From positions 229,245 through 293,244 of the forward strand of contig JAZHDD010000023.1 of assembly GCA_036541255.1 (NCBI GenBank): a DNA stretch of 64,000 nt, given 5' to 3'. Position 1 is the first letter of the stretch. Every line of letters begins with the position of its first letter. Shown here in pieces: positions 52,222 to 59,708 of this stretch. The notes beneath the pieces are model-generated. The model was not told the DNA's origin and did not search any database. It saw only the letters and a list, made by a program, of their open reading frames with translations. Source of the DNA: Paucidesulfovibrio sp036541255. GTDB lineage: Bacteria > Desulfobacterota > Desulfovibrionia > Desulfovibrionales > Desulfovibrionaceae. The position numbers and the translations under genes were made by a program.

Positions 52222-52244
52222 TAACAAATTAATACGAATTGTTA
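52222..52244. promoter_or_regulatory. Palindromic candidate operator at the Mop operon start site
   Basis: TAACAA (52222-52227) and TTGTTA (52239-52244) are separated by 11 bases. The palindrome covers about +1 to +25 of the transcript expected from the adjacent promoter, a place where a bound repressor would block transcription. The regulator is unknown; a molybdate/tungstate or redox regulator would fit the genes. Confidence 0.45.
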
Positions 52245-52249
52245 CATAC

Positions 52250-52279
52250 ATTATGCCCGAAAAGACATAGTAGGTCAAC
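52250..52279 (-). promoter_or_regulatory. Sigma-70 promoter of the Mop operon
   Basis: Minus strand: TTGACC (52279-52274), 18 bases, CATAAT (52255-52250). Each hexamer matches the consensus at five of six positions. It lies about 65 bp before the MoeA-like start. Confidence 0.65.
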
Positions 52280-52390
52280 GTACTGATTTGAACACGAAAG
52301 CATTTCTTTTCGTGCCGACGGGAAAAATGCACCCCCCTGGCGAGACAAAAATGGCGGCAGGCAAGGGTTCTCCGCGCTACTGACCAGCCC

Positions 52391-52420
52391 AAAAAAAAGC
52401 GCCCGCAAAAGCGGGCGCTT
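52391..52420 (-). terminator. Rho-independent terminator after the tungsten aldehyde oxidoreductase
   Basis: GCGCCCGC / GCGGGCGC perfect 8-bp stem with a TTTT loop followed by eight T on the minus strand, 32 bp past the stop codon. Confidence 0.9.
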
Positions 52421-52451
52421 CTCAAGCATGGTCCGGTTAAAGAATACTAAT

Positions 52452-54239
52452 CTATTCCGCTTCCCCGGCCGGGTCCGTTGACGCCCCGTCCAAAGGCGAT
52501 GCCTTGACGGCCATGGCCCGGATACGTTCGGCATAGGCCGCACGCAGGCGGTTGAGGTAGTCCACGTCCAGCGGGCCCTTCCAGGTCACCACCTCGGTGA
52601 AGCGCTTGGGGATGTTCACGGCGGAAGGGTCATAGCCGGTATCCATGCGCGTTTTCCAGCGCAGGGCCTGGATGTGCTCGCCCACCTCGGGCAGGCTCCC
52701 TGCCAGGGTTTCATAACCCACAACGGCAAGACATTCGGCCAACAGCTCATCCTTGTAGATGCCGCGGGCGAACAGGCAGGAAACCATGGAGCAGAGCAGC
52801 GACCGGCTGCACTCGTCCTCCACCAGGAAATCCAGGGCCTTTTCCAGGTCCTGGTCCTCGTGCTTCTGGTCCCAGGCATAGCCGCCCGAATCCAGATGGG
52901 AATGGCGGAAACCCATGCTCTGAGCCGTGAAAAAGACCTCGCCCGTGGCATAGCCCGCCATTTCCTGGCCGAGCACGCAGGCGAAGTCGCCGCCGCCAAA
53001 AACTTCCACGGCCCGGGGCACGCCCATGGCCAGGACCGAATAAAACGGATTGACCCTTCCGGCCAGCAGCTCCATGGCTTGCTCATAAAGAGCAGCTTCA
53101 CCGAAGCGCAGGGGCAGCAAGGTCTGCTTCTCGGTCACCAATCCCTTTTCCAGGGCTTCGGTGGCCCAGGCAAGGGCCACGCCCGCGCTCATGACATCCA
53201 GGCCGGTCTTTTCCACTCGGTCCATGATCTTCAGGGATTCCGGAGCATCCGTGACCCCGAGCATGGAGCCCACGGCAAAGATCAGTTCGTAGTCGTAGGA
53301 AACCTGGCGATACAAAAAGCGATGGTCTTCCTGGAACCGTTCACGCACGAACCCTATATGGATGCAGCCCACGGGGCAGCCCGCGCAAGCCATGTTGCGC
53401 AAAAGGTTCTTTTCGGCAAAGGCCTCGCCCGTAATGCCCGCGACCGCCGGGTCCGTGGTCTGTTGCAGGTTGCGCCAAGGCAGGCTCTTGAGCTCGTTGA
53501 GCGCGCCCACGTTCCCGGCTGTACCCAGGTCGTGGTATTTGCGCATCATGTCCGTGTCCGTGAGCTTGCGGTGCACCTCGCCGAAGATCTTGGCGTACCC
53601 TTTGCCGCCCGGCGCGGGGTACACGCCGTCGCCCAGCAGGACCACGGCCTTGAGATTCTTGGCGCCCATGACCCCGCCCGCACCCATGCGCCCGAAATGG
53701 CGGTAGGTGTCCACGTTCACGCAGGCCATGGCCGAGCCCTTTTCCCCGGCCAGGCCAATGCGCAAGATGCTGCGGTGGCCCGAGCCCGGAAACATCTTGC
53801 GCAAGGCGCGGCCCGTGACCAGGGCATCCCAGCCCTTCATCCAGCGCACGTCGCGCACCTCGGCCCGGTGCGAGCCCACGCAAATGCAGGACAGGTGCGG
53901 AGCGCGGCCCCGGATCACCAGGGCGTCGTATCCGGCCAGGGCCAGGCAGAGCGCGGAACGCCCGCCCGCATGGCTCTCGGAATACTGGTCATGGTACGGC
54001 GACTTGAACGCGGCCACGGTCTTGCTCATGAGCGGAAAAAGGCCCGTGAGCGGACCCACGCCGAAAATCAGGGGCTGGTCCGGATCGTCCCAGGGCTGGT
54101 CCGGCTTGCCGTAGCGGGCAAACAACAACGCGGCCATGCCGCTGCCTCCGGCCACCTGGTTTCTGCCGTCGATCTCCTCGACGCGGGAGCGCCCGCTGGC
54201 GAGATCCACCACGAGGATGCGGAAATAATCCCGAATCAT
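52452..54239 (-). CDS. Aldehyde ferredoxin oxidoreductase (tungsten-type AOR family)
   Basis: A 595-residue AOR-family enzyme, which oxidises aldehydes to acids with a tungstopterin centre and a 4Fe-4S cluster, giving electrons to ferredoxin. Family signatures include GGSGMAALLFARY, LIFGVGPLTGLFPLMSKT, RMGAGGVMGAKNLKAV (pterin binding) and the cluster cysteines CAGCPVGC (CxxCxxxC) near residue 290 with a distant C-terminal cysteine. The D-x-x-G-L-D-V motif is DRVEKTGLDVMSAG. Substrate range cannot be told. ATG 54239 overlaps the ferredoxin gene stop by 4 bp. Confidence 0.92.
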   Translation of the reverse strand: MIRDYFRILVVDLASGRSRVEEIDGRNQVAGGSGMAALLFARYGKPDQPWDDPDQPLIFGVGPLTGLFPLMSKTVAAFKSPYHDQYSESHAGGRSALCLALAGYDALVIRGRAPHLSCICVGSHRAEVRDVRWMKGWDALVTGRALRKMFPGSGHRSILRIGLAGEKGSAMACVNVDTYRHFGRMGAGGVMGAKNLKAVVLLGDGVYPAPGGKGYAKIFGEVHRKLTDTDMMRKYHDLGTAGNVGALNELKSLPWRNLQQTTDPAVAGITGEAFAEKNLLRNMACAGCPVGCIHIGFVRERFQEDHRFLYRQVSYDYELIFAVGSMLGVTDAPESLKIMDRVEKTGLDVMSAGVALAWATEALEKGLVTEKQTLLPLRFGEAALYEQAMELLAGRVNPFYSVLAMGVPRAVEVFGGGDFACVLGQEMAGYATGEVFFTAQSMGFRHSHLDSGGYAWDQKHEDQDLEKALDFLVEDECSRSLLCSMVSCLFARGIYKDELLAECLAVVGYETLAGSLPEVGEHIQALRWKTRMDTGYDPSAVNIPKRFTEVVTWKGPLDVDYLNRLRAAYAERIRAMAVKASPLDGASTDPAGEAE

Positions 54240-54673
54240 GACGCCTCCCCGGCGGCGGGACCGCCCTTGCCCTCTTCCGTATCGACCAGTTCCAGGCAGT
54301 CGTGCGGGCAAAACTCCACGCATCGACCGCAATGGATGCACACAAAGGGCTCGCTGGTCCGGTCAAGATGGATGGCATCCACGGGACAGGCGCGGGCGCA
54401 CTCCCCGCAGCGGATACAGAGCTTCTTTTTGACAATGACCCCGCCCCCCCGGCGCTGGCTCATGGCCCCGGTAGGACAGGCCAGAGCGCAATAGGCCGGG
54501 TCGCAGGCGACGCAGACGCGGGCCTCGAACCCCGTGGAAAGCCCGCCGGAGCTTTTGATGCGGATGCCTGCCGTGTCCCAGGAGATGAGCCCGTGCACAA
54601 GGCGTGCGCAGGCCAGGGAACAAGAATGACAGCCGATGCAGCGCTCCATGCGCGGCGTAGTGAGTGTTTTCAT
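54236..54673 (-). CDS. Polyferredoxin, 4Fe-4S electron-transfer partner of the AOR
   Basis: A 145-residue protein with about four 4Fe-4S motifs: CIGCHSCSLACARL, CVACDPAYCALACPTGA, CIRCGECARACPVDAI and CIHCGRCVEFCPHDCL. It is similar to the HycB/AorA-type subunits found beside AOR in many anaerobes and should accept electrons from the tungsten enzyme, with which it overlaps by 4 bp. A TATACT hexamer about 15 bases before the start might be a -10 element; its -35 is poor. Confidence 0.9.
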   Translation of the reverse strand: MKTLTTPRMERCIGCHSCSLACARLVHGLISWDTAGIRIKSSGGLSTGFEARVCVACDPAYCALACPTGAMSQRRGGGVIVKKKLCIRCGECARACPVDAIHLDRTSEPFVCIHCGRCVEFCPHDCLELVDTEEGKGGPAAGEAS

Positions 54674-54724
54674 GCCCCGGAGTATACGGTGGAGCGACGG
54701 ACAGGGAAACTATTTTATCTGCAC

Positions 54725-54770
54725 AAAAAAAACAGGGGCGAACCGCCGAACAAACGACGGTGCGCCCCTG
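54725..54770 (-). terminator. Terminator after the glycine-zipper lipoprotein
   Basis: On the minus strand CAGGGGCG pairs with CGCCCCTG around a 22-base loop and is followed by eight T. It lies about 20 bp past the lipoprotein stop. Confidence 0.8.
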
Positions 54771-54790
54771 AGGGAGAAAACCAAATTCCG

Positions 54791-55225
54791 CTACTGCACG
54801 AGCTGCCAGGTGCCGTCCGGATTGCGGTAGGCCTTGGCGTGCACGGTCTCTTCCTTGCCGTCCACCACGGCCTTCATTTCCACGTCGCGGTAAACGCGGT
54901 TGTCCTGATAGTAGGAATTGGTGGGCGTTGCTTCATAATATGCCCCGGTGTCCGGGTTGCGCCATGTGGAGGTCTGGCCCGAAGGAGACGTCTCCAGGGT
55001 GCGGTTCATCTGCTGCTGGTCGTGCTTGTCCCATTCGTTGCCGATGACGTAGCCCAGAAGCAGGCCGATGCCCGCGCCGATGGCCGCTCCTTGGACCTTG
55101 TTGCCCGCAGTGAGCGCGCCCACGGTGGCACCGAGCAACGCGCCTGAAGTGGCGCCGGTCTGGGCCTTGTTCGCACAGCCCGCCAAAAACACCAGCATGG
55201 CGAGCGCAAGAGCTGTCTTCTTCAT
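54791..55225 (-). CDS. Glycine-zipper 2TM lipoprotein
   Basis: A 144-residue lipoprotein. The signal peptide ends in LVFLAGC (lipobox LAGC), followed by a glycine-zipper helix pair (GATSGALLGATVGALTAG, GAAIGAGIGLLLGYVIG) as in the Rickettsia 17-kDa antigen/SlyB group, and a C-terminal surface-antigen-like part (TSTWRNPDTGAYYEATP). Such proteins sit in the outer membrane and affect envelope integrity. ATG 55225 has GGAGG six bases upstream; a good promoter lies about 70 bp upstream. Monocistronic. Confidence 0.85.
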   Translation of the reverse strand: MKKTALALAMLVFLAGCANKAQTGATSGALLGATVGALTAGNKVQGAAIGAGIGLLLGYVIGNEWDKHDQQQMNRTLETSPSGQTSTWRNPDTGAYYEATPTNSYYQDNRVYRDVEMKAVVDGKEETVHAKAYRNPDGTWQLVQ

Positions 55226-55293
55226 GGTATTGCCTCCTTCCCGCCCCTTTGCCGGGGCCTTGCTGTCATCTCATGATCAAACGGCACGTCAAT

Positions 55294-55322
55294 TCTATAA
55301 CTGGGAACCCACGACGTGGCAA
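55294..55322 (-). promoter_or_regulatory. Sigma-70 promoter of the lipoprotein gene
   Basis: Minus strand: TTGCCA (55322-55317), 17 bases, TATAGA (55299-55294). Confidence 0.6.
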
Positions 55323-55522
55323 GAGTCCCCCGGCGGCACGCCGCCTTGTCCCGCTCCCGTCGCACATCAACAAGCAATGAGCGTGCCACTCTTCGACACA
55401 AACGCGCAACCCCGTCCCGACAAAGCCCGCAACGCTCCACCTGGGGGGAAAAGAGGATATGGCCCGACAATGTTGGACAAGTCCTGCGCGACCCGGCCCA
55501 AATTTGCGCAGAGGAGCGGGCT

Positions 55523-56734
55523 TCAGCCCAGGGCTTCGCGGTCCCGCACGCCGATAAGATAGAGGATGGAGTCCAGCCCCATTGTGGAAATGGAATGGCC
55601 CGCGCCCTTCTTGACCTTGGGCTTGGCATGGAAGGCCACCCCCAGCCCGGCCAGCCCGAGCATGGGAAGATCGTTGGCGCCGTCGCCCACGGCAATGACC
55701 TGCTGCAGGCTGATGCCTTCCTTTTCCGCAATGGCCCGCAGCAGATCGGCCTTGCGCTGGCCGTCCACGATCTCGCCCACCACATTGCCCGTGAGCTGGC
55801 CGTCCACGATCTCCAGTTCATTGGCGTAGACGTAATCGATGCCCAGCTTGCGCGCCAGACGGTCGCCGAAAAAGGTGAACCCGCCGGAAAGGATGGCGAT
55901 CTTGTAGCCCACACGCCGCAGGTTGGAGATGAGCCGTTCCGCGCCCTCGGACAGGGGCAGGGTCTCGGCCACCTGCTCCAGCACTTCGGAACGCAGCCCC
56001 TTGAGCAAGGACAAACGCTTTCGCAGACTCTGCTTGAAATCCAGCTCGCCGCGCATGGCCGCTTCGGTGATGGCGGCCACTTCCGCGCCCACTCCGGCCC
56101 GGGCAGCCAACTCGTCGATGACCTCGGCCTGGATCAATGTGGAGTCCATGTCAAAGGCCACCAGCCTGCGGTTGCGCCGGAACACGTTGTCTTCCTGCAG
56201 GGCGATGTCCACGCCGAACTGGGCGGAAATTTCCAGAAAGGCCTCGCGGATGGAGGCCATGTCGCGCGGGGTGCCGCGCACCGTGAACTCCACGCAGCCC
56301 TGGCGCGGCGGTTCGCCCTCCAGGGGCACGCGGCCGGAAAGGCGGTGGATGGTCTCGATATTCAGGCCGTTTTCCGTGAGCACGCGGGTCACGGCCTGGA
56401 CATGCACGGAGGTGATGCGCCGGGCCAGCAGAGTCACGATGTGCCGGGCTTTGCCCTGGGACGCGACCCACTCCTCGTATTTGCCGTTGTCCAGGGGGTG
56501 CAGCCGCAGGGAGACGCCCAGCTCGTGCGCCTTGAACAGCACGTCCTTGACGATGGGCGCGGTCTCGGCCTCGGGGGGAATGCGGATGAGTATGCCCAGG
56601 GTCAGGAAATTGTGGATGACCACCTGGCCGATGTCCAGGATGTCCACGCCGTAGGTTGCCAGGACTTCGCTGAGCCCTGCCGTGACCCCGGGCTTGTCGC
56701 TGCCGGTGACGTGGATAAGAATGATGTCGCGCAT
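55523..56734 (-). CDS. serB: Phosphoserine phosphatase SerB with N-terminal ACT domains
   Basis: A 403-residue SerB, the last step of serine synthesis. The C-terminal HAD domain holds the nucleophile motif VAFDMDSTLI, SGGFTFFGDRLARKLG and GDGANDLPMLGLAGLGVAF. The first 180 residues contain two ACT-like domains (LIHVTGSDKPGVTAGLSEVLA, then HIVTLLARRITSVHVQAVTR), typical of the long SerB type and able to bind amino acids. ATG 56734 with GGGAGAAGG upstream; the much longer open frame before it has no conserved content. Confidence 0.94.
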   Translation of the reverse strand: MRDIILIHVTGSDKPGVTAGLSEVLATYGVDILDIGQVVIHNFLTLGILIRIPPEAETAPIVKDVLFKAHELGVSLRLHPLDNGKYEEWVASQGKARHIVTLLARRITSVHVQAVTRVLTENGLNIETIHRLSGRVPLEGEPPRQGCVEFTVRGTPRDMASIREAFLEISAQFGVDIALQEDNVFRRNRRLVAFDMDSTLIQAEVIDELAARAGVGAEVAAITEAAMRGELDFKQSLRKRLSLLKGLRSEVLEQVAETLPLSEGAERLISNLRRVGYKIAILSGGFTFFGDRLARKLGIDYVYANELEIVDGQLTGNVVGEIVDGQRKADLLRAIAEKEGISLQQVIAVGDGANDLPMLGLAGLGVAFHAKPKVKKGAGHSISTMGLDSILYLIGVRDREALG

Positions 56735-57015
56735 GCCTTCTCCCTTTGGCGGCCTGTGCAGGCCCGTGCTGGGGCGGAATGTGGCATACAAAAAGTGCGG
56801 CGTAAAGACTGGGGGCGCGGCACAGGCCTCCTGGCCAGGACTTTTTTGGCAAAGGGCAAAACTCTGCTTGCCCAGCCCCCGCGCATGGGGCAATGTGCCC
56901 TGGCCCAACGCCGTGAGATTCATTCCTATGCCTCCGGGAGGCGTGAATATTTTTCTGCTTTTTAAGCACTCCCGGATTGACGGCGACAAAAGCCCTGTGG
57001 TATGTCGCTGGGCAC

Positions 57016-57033
57016 TTGTGAAGGATTGCACGA
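57016..57033 (+). promoter_or_regulatory. Rex operator-like palindrome at the atp promoter
   Basis: TTGTGAA, four bases, TGCACGA. It matches the Rex consensus TTGTGAA-N4-TTCACAA at 12 of 14 positions. It overlaps the -35 hexamer of the atp promoter, where binding would repress. The rex gene itself is downstream. Confidence 0.55.
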
Positions 57034-57054
57034 ATTGCCTCTTTGATGTATAGG
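57026..57054 (+). promoter_or_regulatory. Sigma-70 promoter of atpZ-atpI-atpB-atpE
   Basis: TTGCAC (57026-57031), 17 bases, TATAGG (57049-57054). The start site would be near 57061, about 30 bp before the atpZ start. Confidence 0.6.
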
Positions 57055-57089
57055 CATTCGGCAGTCAGGGCCGAAACAAGGTGGAGGCC

Positions 57090-57386
57090 ATGTTCTTTTC
57101 CAAGAACGACAAGTATCGCGAGGTCATTGACCATTTGTCATTGGCCGGCACCATGGGCCTGAATCTGGTTTCGTCCACGTTCATCGGTCTGGCCATGGGC
57201 TGGGCCTTGGACAAATGGCTGGAGACCAAGCCCTGGTTCACATTGATCATGCTGATTGTTGGCGTGATCGCCGGATTCCGGAGCGTCTACCAGGATACCC
57301 GGCGGATTCAGAAAAGCGAAGCGCGCAAGGAAAAAGGCGATGCCCCGGACGCCGACAAAGAGCACAAGGACCCGGACGATGCATAG
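57090..57386 (+). CDS. atpZ: AtpZ/AtpI-type ATP synthase-associated membrane protein
   Basis: A 98-residue protein with two membrane helices (LVSSTFIGLAMGWALDKWL and PWFTLIMLIVGVIAGFRSVY) and a charged Lys/Asp-rich tail. This is the AtpZ/AtpI-like pattern of small proteins that open atp operons, linked to c-ring assembly or magnesium entry. ATG 57090 has GGAGG very close; an in-frame GTG at 57081 would add three residues. The stop overlaps the next gene by 8 bp. Confidence 0.82.
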   Translation: MFFSKNDKYREVIDHLSLAGTMGLNLVSSTFIGLAMGWALDKWLETKPWFTLIMLIVGVIAGFRSVYQDTRRIQKSEARKEKGDAPDADKEHKDPDDA

Positions 57387-57789
57387 ACTGGAAGGATATT
57401 TGTACAAGCGCGGCTTCACACTGCCGCAGATCCGCACCCTGGTGCGCAATCAGCTTGTGCTCGCCTTCGCGTCCATTCTACTCGTCAACGCCTTGACCGC
57501 CTTTTCGGTCTGGGCCTGGTCCTTCACTGCCGGCGCCCTGCTGATCACCGTCAACTTCTGGTGGATGGCCAAGACCGGCCAAAAGCTCGTGTCGGCGCAA
57601 AAAGGCGCCGTGACGGTGCTGCTGATCCTTTTCTACGGACGGATGTTCCTAACCGGACTGGCCCTGTTCGCGCTCATCGCGTGGCTCGATGCCTCTGTGT
57701 CCGGATTGTTGGTCGGCCTTTCCACGGTGGTGGTTAACGCTATTACCTGGGGGACCGCCAATTTCATGCAAAAAGCGAAGGAGGCGTAA
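57379..57789 (+). CDS. atpI: ATP synthase subunit I
   Basis: A 136-residue four-helix membrane protein of the ATP synthase I family (LVRNQLVLAFASILLVNALT, LLITVNFWWMAKTGQKLV, VTVLLILFYGRMFLTG). Such proteins help assemble the c-ring. It overlaps atpZ by 8 bp and precedes atpB by 5 bp. Confidence 0.82.
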   Translation: MHRLEGYLYKRGFTLPQIRTLVRNQLVLAFASILLVNALTAFSVWAWSFTAGALLITVNFWWMAKTGQKLVSAQKGAVTVLLILFYGRMFLTGLALFALIAWLDASVSGLLVGLSTVVVNAITWGTANFMQKAKEA

Positions 57790-57794
57790 GGACT

Positions 57795-58526
57795 ATGGCT
57801 GGTGGTTTGCCGCATCCCCTGGTTATCTTCAGGGAACTGAACATCGCGCTTGGAGCCGACGCTGCCGCAGCTGCGGGCAGCGCTCTGGATCCGGGTCTCT
57901 ACCCGATCCCCGTGCATGTCTGGTTCACCTGGATGGCCATGGCGATCCTGATTGTTTCGGGACTGCTCGTCCGCCGGAAACTTACTCTTGTTCCGGGGGG
58001 CCTGCAAAACTTCTTTGAACTCGTCATTGGCGGGCTGGAAGATTTCGTGGTTGCCAACATCGGCGAAAAGGGCCGGCAGTTCATGCCGATCCTGGCCACG
58101 ATCTTCATGTTTGTCGCCGTCATGAACTACATCGGCCTGATGCCCGGTTGCGATGCGCCCACGGCGAACATCAACACCACGGCAGCAATGGCCATCTCAG
58201 TGTTCCTGTATTACAACTACATCGGCATCAAAATCTGGAAGGGCGGATACATCAAGCACTTCCTGGGACCCGTCAGCTTCCTGGCTCCGCTGATGCTCGT
58301 GCTCGAAATCATTTCGCACTGCGCACGGCCCCTGTCGCTCACTCTGCGTCTTTTCGGCAACATCCGCGGTGAGGAAATCGTTCTGGTGCTGCTCTTCGTG
58401 CTCGCACCGGTCATTTCCACGGTCCCGATGTACTTCCTGTTCTTCCTGGCAAAAACCATTCAGGCTCTGATCTTCTTCATGTTGACGATGATCTACCTGA
58501 AGGGTTCCGTGGAGCACGCCCACTGA
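57795..58526 (+). CDS. atpB: F0F1 ATP synthase subunit a
   Basis: A 243-residue subunit a, the stator part of the ion channel. The essential arginine lies in LTLRLFGNIRGEEIV; other signatures are NYIGLMPGCDAPTANINTT and FLAKTIQALIFFMLTMIYL. Five or six membrane helices. AAGGA upstream of ATG 57795. The catalytic F1 genes and b subunits are not in this window, so the synthase genes are split. Confidence 0.96.
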   Translation: MAGGLPHPLVIFRELNIALGADAAAAAGSALDPGLYPIPVHVWFTWMAMAILIVSGLLVRRKLTLVPGGLQNFFELVIGGLEDFVVANIGEKGRQFMPILATIFMFVAVMNYIGLMPGCDAPTANINTTAAMAISVFLYYNYIGIKIWKGGYIKHFLGPVSFLAPLMLVLEIISHCARPLSLTLRLFGNIRGEEIVLVLLFVLAPVISTVPMYFLFFLAKTIQALIFFMLTMIYLKGSVEHAH

Positions 58527-58547
58527 TTTGGGCCTGCCGTCAATTTT

Positions 58548-58572
58548 GGGGAAATGGTCTTAGACCAAATAA
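58548..58572 (+). repeat. Palindrome in the atpE leader
   Basis: TGGTCT-T-AGACCA lies within this AU-rich leader, about 30 bp before the atpE ribosome site. It might stabilise the abundant atpE message or be an RNA-processing site. Confidence 0.35.
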
Positions 58573-58600
58573 ATAACGTACCTATTTAGGAGGACGTAAA

Positions 58601-58918
58601 ATGAAACTCGTGAAAGTCCTGTTCACCACCATGGCTATGGTTCTGACTGCCTCCATGGCTTTCGCCGCTGACGCCGCCATTGTCGGTTCCGTCGCTTACG
58701 CCACCGCTCTGGGCATGGGCATCGCTGCCGGCCTGTGCGGCATCGGTCAGGGCCTGGGCCTGAAGGCCGCTTGTGAAGGCACCGCCCGCAACCCCGAGGC
58801 TTCCGGTAAGATCACCGTTACCTTGATTCTGGGTCTGGCCTTCGTCGAGTCCCTGGCCATTTACGCCCTGGTCGTGAACCTGATCCTTCTGTTCGCGAAC
58901 CCGCTGCTCGCAGCGTAG
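58601..58918 (+). CDS. atpE: F0F1 ATP synthase subunit c, with signal-peptide-like N-terminus
   Basis: A 105-residue subunit c. It carries an N-terminal extension (VKVLFTTMAMVLTASMAFAA) that looks like a cleavable signal peptide; the mature hairpin then has normal length. The ion-binding glutamate is in GLAFVESLAIYALV, and GIGQGLGLKAACEG gives the loop glutamine. Q, E, S and Y line up with the sodium ligands Q32, E65, S66 and Y70 of the Ilyobacter tartaricus c-ring, but its T67 is Leu here. AGGAGG precedes the ATG; a strong terminator follows. Confidence 0.95.
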   Translation: MKLVKVLFTTMAMVLTASMAFAADAAIVGSVAYATALGMGIAAGLCGIGQGLGLKAACEGTARNPEASGKITVTLILGLAFVESLAIYALVVNLILLFANPLLAA

Positions 58919-58929
58919 CAAGGTTTTAT

Positions 58930-58957
58930 AAAAAGGGAGGCCTGTGCCTCCCTTTTT
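58930..58957 (+). terminator. Rho-independent terminator after atpE
   Basis: GGGAGGC / GCCTCCC perfect 7-bp stem, CTGT loop, flanked by AAAAA and TTTTT, so it can act on both strands. Confidence 0.92.
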
Positions 58958-58967
58958 AGAACAACTC

Positions 58968-58985
58968 TTGTTACGAATTTCACAA
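58968..58985 (+). promoter_or_regulatory. Rex operator-like palindrome upstream of rex
   Basis: TTGTTAC, four bases, TTCACAA. The right half is perfect and the left differs at one position from the TTGTKAA half-site. It ends 27 bp before the rex start codon, suggesting autoregulation. Confidence 0.6.
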
Positions 58986-59012
58986 AAAAGCCGCGGAAAT
59001 GGGGCGCAACAG

Positions 59013-59651
59013 GTGAAGAGCGAACACATTCCCAAGGCCACCATTGGCCGCCTCGCTGTCTATATTCAGGTTCTTGAACGTCTGAAGAATGAAGGCACCG
59101 AGGTCATATCCTCCGAAAATCTGGCGCAGGCCTGTTCGGTCAACTCCTCGCAAATCCGTAAGGACCTCGCCTACTTCGGTGAGTTCGGCGTGCGCGGAGT
59201 CGGCTACTATGTGCCGGAACTGATCACTTCCATCAAGCAATCCCTGGGCGTTGACCGCAACTGGAACTGCTGCATCGTGGGCGTGGGCAATCTCGGACGC
59301 GCCTTGTTGCGCCACGGCGAATTCCGCAACAAGGGCTTCAAGATCCAGGTCGCCTTTGACTGCGACCCTTACAAGATCGGTGAAGTCGTGGAAGGACTCG
59401 AGGTCATCTGCACCCGCAAGACCCGCAATCTTGTCACCGAAAAGCAACTTGAGATCGGCATCATCACCACGCCGCCCGAGCGGGCCCAACGCGCCGCAAA
59501 CTATCTGGTCGAAGCGGGCATCAAGGGCATCATCAACTACGCGCCCACCCGCATCGAAGTCCCCGAGCACATTCCTCTTGAATACGTCGACTTCATTCAC
59601 CATTTTTACGCGCTCGCCTTCCACATCAATTTGGGCCGCAGCGTAGAATAA
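59013..59651 (+). CDS. rex: Redox-sensing transcriptional repressor Rex
   Basis: A 212-residue Rex repressor, which binds DNA when NADH is low and leaves when NADH rises. Winged-helix N-terminus: AQACSVNSSQIRKDLAYFGE and FGVRGVGYYV; NADH-binding Rossmann fold CCIVGVGNLGRALLRH; C-terminal swapped helix EYVDFIHHFYALAFHINLG. I place the start at GTG 59013 just before KSEHIPKATIGRLAVY, the usual Rex opening; the longer frame runs back into the atpE terminator. Rex next to ATP synthase genes is common in this group. Confidence 0.95.
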   Translation: MKSEHIPKATIGRLAVYIQVLERLKNEGTEVISSENLAQACSVNSSQIRKDLAYFGEFGVRGVGYYVPELITSIKQSLGVDRNWNCCIVGVGNLGRALLRHGEFRNKGFKIQVAFDCDPYKIGEVVEGLEVICTRKTRNLVTEKQLEIGIITTPPERAQRAANYLVEAGIKGIINYAPTRIEVPEHIPLEYVDFIHHFYALAFHINLGRSVE

Positions 59652-59708
59652 TCCTCGCACCGCTTCCCTCGTTTCCTGAAAAACGTTACGTTCACCAGCG
59701 GAGGCTGT

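Larger units (their letters stand above)
56735..57089 (+). other. Divergent intergenic region serB / atpZ
   Basis: About 355 bp between divergent serB and atpZ. It contains the atp promoter with an overlapping Rex-like operator (57016-57054). The serB promoter was not recognised. No additional gene supported. Confidence 0.5.

Noticed and set aside
52222..52244. Mop palindrome as a Rex site
   Set aside because: The half-sites point the opposite way (TAACAA...TTGTTA) and the spacing is 11, not 4.
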